Positions 58,078 to 64,000 of a DNA stretch of 64,000 nt are shown in pieces. Numbering within the stretch: position 1 is the first letter of the stretch; each line of letters opens with the position of its first letter. The notes beneath the pieces are model-generated. The model was not told the DNA's origin and searched no databases. It saw only the letters and a list, made by a program, of their open reading frames with translations. The stretch is from Myxococcales bacterium (GTDB taxonomy: Bacteria > Myxococcota_A > Polyangia > Haliangiales > Haliangiaceae): contig JAEUJY010000083.1 of assembly GCA_016794525.1 (NCBI GenBank), forward strand, positions 1 through 64,000, read 5' to 3'. Position numbers and translations under genes: made by a program.

Positions 58078-61000
58078 GTGAGCGCGGCGTGCCTCCGCTG
58101 TTCGACCGAGAACCGCCCCGGGCGCCGGTTCTGCGCCGCCTGCGGCGCGCCGCTGCCGGTCGCCTGCGCGCGGTGCGGCTTCGTCAACCAGCCGGACGAG
58201 CGGTTCTGCGGCGGGTGCGGCGCCGATGGCGCGCGCCCGGTCGTCCGCGCGGCGCCCCGCGGCGAGCTGCGACGGGTGGTCGTGCTGTTCGCCGACCTGG
58301 CGGGCTACACGCAGCTGTCGGGGCGGCTGGCGCCCGAGGACACCCACCGCATGCTCGGGCGGTTCTTCGACGAGGTCGACGGCGTCGTCGCGGCGCACGG
58401 CGGCACGATCGACAAGCACATCGGCGACAACGTCATGGCGCTGTTCGGCGCGCCGATCGCGCACGGCAACGACGCCGAGCGCGCGGTGCGGGCCGCGCTC
58501 GCGATCCACGCGCGGGTCGACGCGCTGGGCGCGACGCTGGGCCTGCCGCTGCGGGTGAGCGTCGGCGTCGCCGGCGGCGAGGTGATGGCGAGCCAGCTCG
58601 GCAGCGAGCACCACACCGAGTACACCGTCATCGGCAGCTCGGTGAACCTGGCCGCGCGGCTGCAAGGCCACGCCCGCGCCGGCGAGACGCTGGTCGACGA
58701 TGGCGTCCACCGCGCGGTCGCGACGGTGGCCGACGCCGAGCGGCTCGACGAGCTGACGCTGAAGGGCATCGACCGCCCGGTGCGCGCGTGGCGCGTGCGC
58801 GGGCTGGCGGCGCTGCCGGCGCGCGCGGCGCACCCGCTGTTCGGCCGCGACGCCGAGCTGGCCCGGCTGACCGCCGCGATCGCCGGCGCCGCCGACGGTC
58901 GCGGCCAGGTGGTCGTGGTGCGCGGCGACGCCGGCCTCGGCAAGTCGCGGCTGGTGGCCGAGGCCGCGGCGCACGCGGCGGCCCACGCCGTCGCGGTCCA
59001 GCGGATCGCGTTCGTCGACTTCGGCGGCGCGACCCGCCACGTGGCGCACGCGCTGGCGCCGCTGATCGACGACGCGTGGCTGGCCCGCACCGAGGCCGCG
59101 GCCCCGCAGCGCTTCGCGGCGCTGGGCGCGGTGCTGGGGCGCCCGCTGCCGCCGGAGCTGCGCGCGCGGCACCACGCCCTCGACGTGCGCAGCCGCGCCG
59201 CGGCCTGGCGCGACGCGGTCGCCGCCGCGGTGATCGACGCCGCGGCGCGCGCGCCCCGCCTGCTGGTGATCGAGGATCTGCACTGGTGTCCGCGCGAGGA
59301 GCTGCCGCTGATCGCCGGGCTGATCGACGCGACCGCCGCGGCCCCGGTGACCGTGCTGATCACGTCGCGCCCCGACGCCGACCTGCTCGGCGCCAGCGCG
59401 CCGTGGCGGGACGCGCCGGTCGCGCCGATCGAGCTCGACCTGGCGCCGCTGGCCGACGCCGACGCCGCGCGGCTGGCCGCCGCGCTCGGCGCGCCGGCGG
59501 CGCTGGCCGACCAGGCCATCGCCCGCGCCGGCGGCAACCCGCTGTTCCTCGAGGAGCTGGTCGCCGCGGCCGACGAGCAGCCCGGCGCGCTGCCGGGCAC
59601 GATCCACAGCCTCGTGCTGGCGCGCCTGGATCGGCTGTCGCCCGACGACCACGAGGCCGCGCAGGTCGCGAGCGTGCTGGGCGCGGCGTTCGCGCTGGCG
59701 GCGCTGCGGGCGATGCTGGGCGACGCCGCCTACGCGCCGACCGCGCTGATCGAGCGCGGCATCCTCACCGACGGCGATCCGCTCGGGTTCCGCCACGCGC
59801 TGATCCGCGACGGCGCGTACGCGTCGTTGCCGCGCGACCGCCGCCGCGCGCTGCACGCGCGGGCCGCCGCGGTGGTCGGCGCCGACGACGGGCTCCTGCG
59901 CGCGCGCCACCTCGATCAGGCCGACGACCCGGGCGCGGTCGCCGCCTATCTCGACGCCGCCGCCGGCGAGGTGCGCGCGCTGCGCCTCGAGAGCGCGCGC
60001 GGCCTGCTCGAGCGCGCCGCGGCGATCGCGGTCGGCCCGGCGCGGTGCGCGGTCGAGCTGGCCCGCGGCGAGCTGGCGGTCGACGCCGGCCGCCACCACG
60101 ACGCGCTCGCGGCGTACCGCGCCGCCGCGACCACCGCGACCACCGCGGAGCAGCACGCGCGGGCCGCGCTGGGCGAGGCCGCCGCGCACCGCGCGCTGTC
60201 GGCGTATCAGCCCGGGCTCGACGCGCTCGCGCGGGCCGATCAGGCGCTCGCCGACGACGACGCGGGCCTCGCCGGCGCCGCCACCGAGCTGCGCGCGTGG
60301 GTCCACTACCAGCGCGCGTCGCTGTACTTCGCGATGAGCCGGCTCGAGGCGTCGTGGGCCGAGGCCGAGCGCGCGCAGCGGCTGGCGGCGGACGGCGGCA
60401 GCCCGGCGCTGCGCAGCCGCGCGCTGTCGGCGCTGGGCGACGCCGCGTACGCGACGCGGACGTTCGCCGAGGCGCGCGACGCGTTCGATCGCACGCTCGC
60501 GCTGTGCGACGCCCACGGCATGGACCGCTACGCGATCCCCAACCGGATCATGCTCGCGCAGTGCTACTTCTGGCTGGGCGACCGCGCCCGCGCCGACGCG
60601 CTCGGGCAGCGGGCGCTGGCCGACGCGCTCGAGATCCGCCACGGCTTCGGCGTGATGTTCGCGCGGCACTCGCTGGCGCTGTTCGCGCAGGTCGACGGCG
60701 AGCTGAATCGCGCCGAGCACGAGCTGCGCGCGGCGCTGGCGCTGGCCCGCGAGCTGGGCACGCTGCGCTTCGAGATCGAGCTGACCACGCAGCTCGCCGA
60801 GATCGAGCTGGCGCGCGGCGGCGACGCCGCCGCGGCGGTCCGCGACTCGGCGCGCCTGGCCGAGGCCCGCGGGGTCGCGGCGTACATCGGCCCGTGGACC
60901 TACGGCGTGCTAGCGCTGGCGACCGGCGACGCCGCCGAGCGGCGGTCCGCGCTGGCCGCCGGCGAGGCGCTGATCGCGCGCGGCACGATGCACTTCAACG

Positions 61001-61167
61001 CGATCCTGTTCCATCGCCTGGCGGCGCTGGCGCACCAGCGCGCGGCCGAGCCCGCCGCGGCGGCGCGCCACGCCCGGGCGTGCCTCGACGTCCTCGCGGC
61101 GACCGGCGCCGTGTGCTTCCGCGACGAGATGGCCGCGGTCCTCGACGCCAACCCAACGCCGACCTGA
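58078..61167 (+). CDS. Class III adenylate/guanylate cyclase with zinc ribbons, AAA ATPase and helical repeats
   Basis: The protein has 1029 residues from a GTG. Two CxxC...CxxC zinc ribbons (5-8/19-22 and 30-33/45-48) lead into a class III cyclase domain (about 62-240). It has the metal-binding aspartates D73 (FADLAGYT) and D117 (IGDNVMA) and the transition-state pair N190/R194 (SSVNLAARL). An AAA/STAND-type ATPase follows (Walker A GDAGLGKS, 283-290), then a C-terminal region of TPR-like helices. It probably makes cAMP under control of its own ATPase sensor. It starts 28 bp after the LEG1-like gene and is likely co-transcribed. Confidence 0.93.
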   Translation: MSAACLRCSTENRPGRRFCAACGAPLPVACARCGFVNQPDERFCGGCGADGARPVVRAAPRGELRRVVVLFADLAGYTQLSGRLAPEDTHRMLGRFFDEVDGVVAAHGGTIDKHIGDNVMALFGAPIAHGNDAERAVRAALAIHARVDALGATLGLPLRVSVGVAGGEVMASQLGSEHHTEYTVIGSSVNLAARLQGHARAGETLVDDGVHRAVATVADAERLDELTLKGIDRPVRAWRVRGLAALPARAAHPLFGRDAELARLTAAIAGAADGRGQVVVVRGDAGLGKSRLVAEAAAHAAAHAVAVQRIAFVDFGGATRHVAHALAPLIDDAWLARTEAAAPQRFAALGAVLGRPLPPELRARHHALDVRSRAAAWRDAVAAAVIDAAARAPRLLVIEDLHWCPREELPLIAGLIDATAAAPVTVLITSRPDADLLGASAPWRDAPVAPIELDLAPLADADAARLAAALGAPAALADQAIARAGGNPLFLEELVAAADEQPGALPGTIHSLVLARLDRLSPDDHEAAQVASVLGAAFALAALRAMLGDAAYAPTALIERGILTDGDPLGFRHALIRDGAYASLPRDRRRALHARAAAVVGADDGLLRARHLDQADDPGAVAAYLDAAAGEVRALRLESARGLLERAAAIAVGPARCAVELARGELAVDAGRHHDALAAYRAAATTATTAEQHARAALGEAAAHRALSAYQPGLDALARADQALADDDAGLAGAATELRAWVHYQRASLYFAMSRLEASWAEAERAQRLAADGGSPALRSRALSALGDAAYATRTFAEARDAFDRTLALCDAHGMDRYAIPNRIMLAQCYFWLGDRARADALGQRALADALEIRHGFGVMFARHSLALFAQVDGELNRAEHELRAALALARELGTLRFEIELTTQLAEIELARGGDAAAAVRDSARLAEARGVAAYIGPWTYGVLALATGDAAERRSALAAGEALIARGTMHFNAILFHRLAALAHQRAAEPAAAARHARACLDVLAATGAVCFRDEMAAVLDANPTPT

Positions 61168-61254
61168 CCCCGCCGGGGCGATCGCCGCCGCTCCCGCGCG
61201 CTTTTTGCCGCTCCCGCGCCGCACTCGCGCCGCGAGCTGATCTCTACTCGAGGG

Positions 61255-63885
61255 ATGGACGCACTGGGCGCTGTCGCCACCGTCGCCGCATGGACCGCCA
61301 CCCCCGAGGCCGAGCGCGCCGGCGTGCTGGCTGCGCTGGCGCAGACGCTGGGCGCGCCGTGGCGCCCAGGTCGCACCGCCGTCGGCCGCGTCGGCCTCGG
61401 CGAGCTGGTGCACGACGGCCTCGGCCAGGGCTTCGTGGTCGTGCCGGGTGGATGGCTGCGGCTCGGCCTGTCGTGTGACGATCTCTACGTCGCGGCGCGG
61501 GCCCGCGACGAGGGCGGCGCGCGGGCGAGCTGGGGCGGGATGCCGACCGCCGCGCGGCCGACCCGCTGGGTGCGCGTGCGGCCGTTCTTGCTGGCGATCG
61601 CCGGCGTGCCGCCGGAGGGCGAGGCCAAAGGCAGCGACGGCGGCCACGCCTCGAAGGCGTACCGCGAGGCGGTCGACGCGCAGCTCGAGGAGCGGCCCGG
61701 CCCCAGCGCGCAGGAGCTGATCGACGCCTACGACGGCAAGACCGGCCCCGACGAGGGCGAGCCGGCGATGCGGATCGTCACGCCGGCCGAGGCCGCCGCG
61801 CTGGTGCCCGCGGGCTTCCGCATGGTCAGCGAGGCCGAGCTCGAGTGGGCGTTCCGCGAGGGCGGCACCACCCGCTGGATCGGCGTGCCGGGCGACGTCG
61901 AGGTCACGCCGGCCAACCGCCGCAAAGCGCTGCTCGGCGATCTGGTCAACGGCTTCGGCCTGCTCGGGTTCCGCGACCTGCAGAACCTGTGCGCCGACGG
62001 CGCGGTCGACTACGACGTCGAGTCGCCGACCGATCAGGACGCGCGCGCGACCGATCGCGAGGCGCGGATCGCGCGCTGGGCCCACACCTACTGGCAGGAC
62101 GACGACGCCGAGCTGTCTGGCGTGCTCGCCGGCAACCGGGCGATCCCCGACGAGTACGGCGAGAGCATCCTGCGGCTCGCGTGCGACCTGCCGGGCGCGA
62201 CCGCGCCCGCCGGCGATCCGCCGGGGCCGCTGGCCGAGCACGCGCTGACCGTGGCCGCGCTGACCGGCGACGCGCGCGCGCAGGGCGACGCGCTGTCGGC
62301 GCTGGGCTATCTGACTCGCGGCCGCGGCGACGACGTGGCCGCGACCGTCGAGGCGGTGCTGGCGGTGCTGCCCGAGCTCGCCGGCGACACGCTGGTCGAC
62401 GCGCTGATCTGGCTGGCCGACGTGCAGACCCGGGGCCACCGCAACCAGACCGTCCAGCCGCCCGAGCGGCGGCGTAAGGACACGCTCCCCGAGGACCGCG
62501 CCGCGGTGCGGGCCGCGGTGGCCGCGGGCAGCGAGGCGATCGCCAAGCTGCTCGACGATCCGGCGCCGCGGGTGCGCTCGGCGGCGACGCTGGCGCTGAC
62601 GTTCTGCGTCGACGCCTCCGCCGCGGCCAAGCAGGCGCTGGCCGCGCGGCTGGGACGCGAGCCCGAGGTCGGCGTGCAGGCCGCGCTGTTGCTCGCGCTG
62701 ATCCGCCTCGGCGTCGGCTTCCGCGCGCCGGCGCCCGAGCCGCTGATCCGCGGCGCGCTGACGGTCGCCACCGCGTTCGAGGGGACGCCCAACGTCGCCG
62801 GGCTGGTCGAGGCGGCCAAGCTGCCGCCGGAGCCGCTGCTCGCGTACAACTTCGGCGATCTCGGCGGCGTCGCGATCGGCATCCTGCGCAAGCTCGATCG
62901 CGCGCTGGTGATCGACGCCGCGCCCGAGCTGGCCGAACACGCGGCCGCGGCCAAGCACGGCGCGCTCGCCGCGATCGCCGCCGAGCTGGCGTTCGGCCCG
63001 CTGCCCGAGCAGCCGATGGCGCCGCGGCTGCCCGACGAGCTGAGCAGCGTCGAGCGGCGGGTCGCGCAGGCGCTGATCGCGATCGACGCCGGGTTCACGT
63101 GGTCGCTGTACGGGCTGCCGAACTCGGCGCCGGCGCGCCGCCGCTTCTTCGGCCTCGACGCGGCCGGCCCGTTCGATCGGTTCGTCGTCTACGACGGCCG
63201 CGACGTGCCGCTGTGGTTCGCGGTGGCGTCGATCGCGCACGCCGGCGACAAGGTCGACTGGGACGCGCTGTGCGCCGACGCCAGCCCCGCCGAGCGGCTG
63301 GGCGTCTTCCTCGATCGCCAGATCTACTGGACCAAGGCGATGCCGTGGAAGCTCGAGGCGCTGCTGGCGGCGCTCGGCGACGATCTGCCGGCGGCGCGGG
63401 CGGTGGTCGACGCGGCGCGGGCCCGCGCGCCGAACGTCGGCCTGCCGCTGTTGCGCGCGCTGGCGGCGACCCGCCCCGGCGAGCCGCTCGACTCGCACCT
63501 CCTGGCCGACCTCGACATCGACGTGCTGGCCCGCGCGCCGGAGCTGTTCGCGAGCTTCTCGCGGATCGCGGTCGAGGCCCGCCTGTTCGCCGAGGTCAAG
63601 CCGCTGCTCGAGGGCGCGCTGGCCAGCGACACCTGGTCGATCGGCATCGAGGGCCAGCTCACCAACATCGCCGCCGGGCTGCGCCACGTGCCGTCGCCGC
63701 GGCTGGCGCGCAACCTGCTGCTGCTGGGCTGGGCGTCGGGGCAGCCGGCCGAGGTGCGCGAGGCGGTGGGCGCGGCGGGCGGCGACCACCCGGCGATCGC
63801 CGAGGTGCTCGCGCAGTACGACGCGCTGCCGCAGTTCACCAGCTGGCCGCGGGCCCGCGCGGTGCTGCCGACCTACGCCGAGTAG
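61255..63885 (+). CDS. FGE-like N-terminal domain with HEAT repeats
   Basis: The protein has 876 residues. The N-terminal third has an FGE/SUMF1-like feel: LVVPGGWLRLGLS-type opening and SEAELEWAFREGGTTRWIG, which resembles the PTEAEWEYAARGG motif of that fold, although the catalytic C-terminus is missing. From about residue 320 the sequence is alpha-helical with HEAT-like units (PAPRVRSAATLALTFCV, EVGVQAALLLALIRLG). It may be a protein-interaction scaffold. It starts 87 bp after the cyclase gene, and the DUF99 gene begins 4 bp after its stop. Confidence 0.7.
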   Translation: MDALGAVATVAAWTATPEAERAGVLAALAQTLGAPWRPGRTAVGRVGLGELVHDGLGQGFVVVPGGWLRLGLSCDDLYVAARARDEGGARASWGGMPTAARPTRWVRVRPFLLAIAGVPPEGEAKGSDGGHASKAYREAVDAQLEERPGPSAQELIDAYDGKTGPDEGEPAMRIVTPAEAAALVPAGFRMVSEAELEWAFREGGTTRWIGVPGDVEVTPANRRKALLGDLVNGFGLLGFRDLQNLCADGAVDYDVESPTDQDARATDREARIARWAHTYWQDDDAELSGVLAGNRAIPDEYGESILRLACDLPGATAPAGDPPGPLAEHALTVAALTGDARAQGDALSALGYLTRGRGDDVAATVEAVLAVLPELAGDTLVDALIWLADVQTRGHRNQTVQPPERRRKDTLPEDRAAVRAAVAAGSEAIAKLLDDPAPRVRSAATLALTFCVDASAAAKQALAARLGREPEVGVQAALLLALIRLGVGFRAPAPEPLIRGALTVATAFEGTPNVAGLVEAAKLPPEPLLAYNFGDLGGVAIGILRKLDRALVIDAAPELAEHAAAAKHGALAAIAAELAFGPLPEQPMAPRLPDELSSVERRVAQALIAIDAGFTWSLYGLPNSAPARRRFFGLDAAGPFDRFVVYDGRDVPLWFAVASIAHAGDKVDWDALCADASPAERLGVFLDRQIYWTKAMPWKLEALLAALGDDLPAARAVVDAARARAPNVGLPLLRALAATRPGEPLDSHLLADLDIDVLARAPELFASFSRIAVEARLFAEVKPLLEGALASDTWSIGIEGQLTNIAAGLRHVPSPRLARNLLLLGWASGQPAEVREAVGAAGGDHPAIAEVLAQYDALPQFTSWPRARAVLPTYAE

Positions 63886-63889
63886 CCGC

Positions 63890-64000
63890 ATGAAGCCCAT
63901 CACCAACGTGGTCGGCTTCGACGACGCGCCGTTCCCGCACGCGCACCGCGGCGACGTGCGGGTCGTGGGCGCGGTGTGCTGCCGGACCCGGCTCGACGGC
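63890..64000 (+). CDS. DUF99 family protein (partial, runs off window)
   Basis: The frame is open for 37 codons from an ATG 4 bp after the previous gene. The sequence VVGFDDAPFPHAHRGDVRVVGAV matches the G-x-D-D-x-P-F ... V-x-V-V-G-V opening of DUF99 proteins, which have an endonuclease-V-like fold, known mainly from archaea and some bacteria. The rest of the gene is outside the window. Confidence 0.7.
   Translation, partial: MKPITNVVGFDDAPFPHAHRGDVRVVGAVCCRTRLDG

Overview
The window reads as a piece of a myxobacterial chromosome (phylum Myxococcota). A Haliangium/Kofleriaceae-type lineage is my guess, but the sequence alone does not fix it. The reasons are: very high GC with GC-rich third codon positions throughout; many Ser/Thr kinases, FHA-domain sigma-54 activators and tandem regulators; numerous secreted lipoproteins; a protein ending in a MYXO-CTERM sorting signal; a large lipoprotein built from Myxococcus cysteine-rich repeats; and an EF-G of the mitochondrial-like (spd) type. 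I saw no rRNA, tRNA, CRISPR array, phage or complete insertion sequence.

Layout. 1-3879 (minus strand) is a signalling block: a Ser/Thr kinase running off the left edge, translationally coupled to an FHA sigma-54 activator, then an NtrC-type response regulator. 3967-13057 (plus) holds an SDR/SRPBCC fusion, small exported proteins, a long carboxypeptidase-regulatory-repeat protein, glmU coupled to a beta-propeller protein, a sirtuin and a cysteine-repeat lipoprotein. 13178-18421 has a lipoprotein, a LysR regulator divergent from an outer-membrane protein, sfsA, a beta-helix lipoprotein and an unknown gene. 18418-18657 is a small inverted-repeat element whose ends supply the stop codons of both flanking genes. 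18654-24449 carries an S1-domain protein, a CstA transporter overlapping a hybrid histidine kinase, and a Spo0M-like protein. 24499-35988 is dominated by envelope and secreted proteins: FadL-type porin, lipoproteins, a glucan-water-dikinase-like lipoprotein and a MYXO-CTERM protein with a QExxHxxGxxH motif. 36034-42112 has a membrane kinase, a second copy of the inverted-repeat element, EF-G and two membrane proteins.

42123-49561 is the most distinctive locus: five tightly spaced minus-strand genes. They encode a transmembrane Ser/Thr kinase with an extracytoplasmic FGE/C-type-lectin-like domain that lacks the catalytic cysteines, a lysine-rich protein, two tandemly duplicated caspase-WD40 proteins, and an FHA-domain sigma-54 activator. 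The layout suggests a sense-phosphorylate-respond circuit with caspase effectors, possibly a conflict or regulated-cell-death system.

49727-64000 holds an ECF sigma factor, a three-module cysteine-rich lipoprotein, a DUF222-HNH protein next to two SUKH-type genes of lower GC, a protein resembling animal LEG1, a class III adenylate cyclase with ATPase and repeat regions, an FGE-like/HEAT protein, and the start of a DUF99 gene.

Many genes have a TANNNT hexamer 6-10 nt before the start codon, suggesting frequent leaderless or very short-leader mRNAs.
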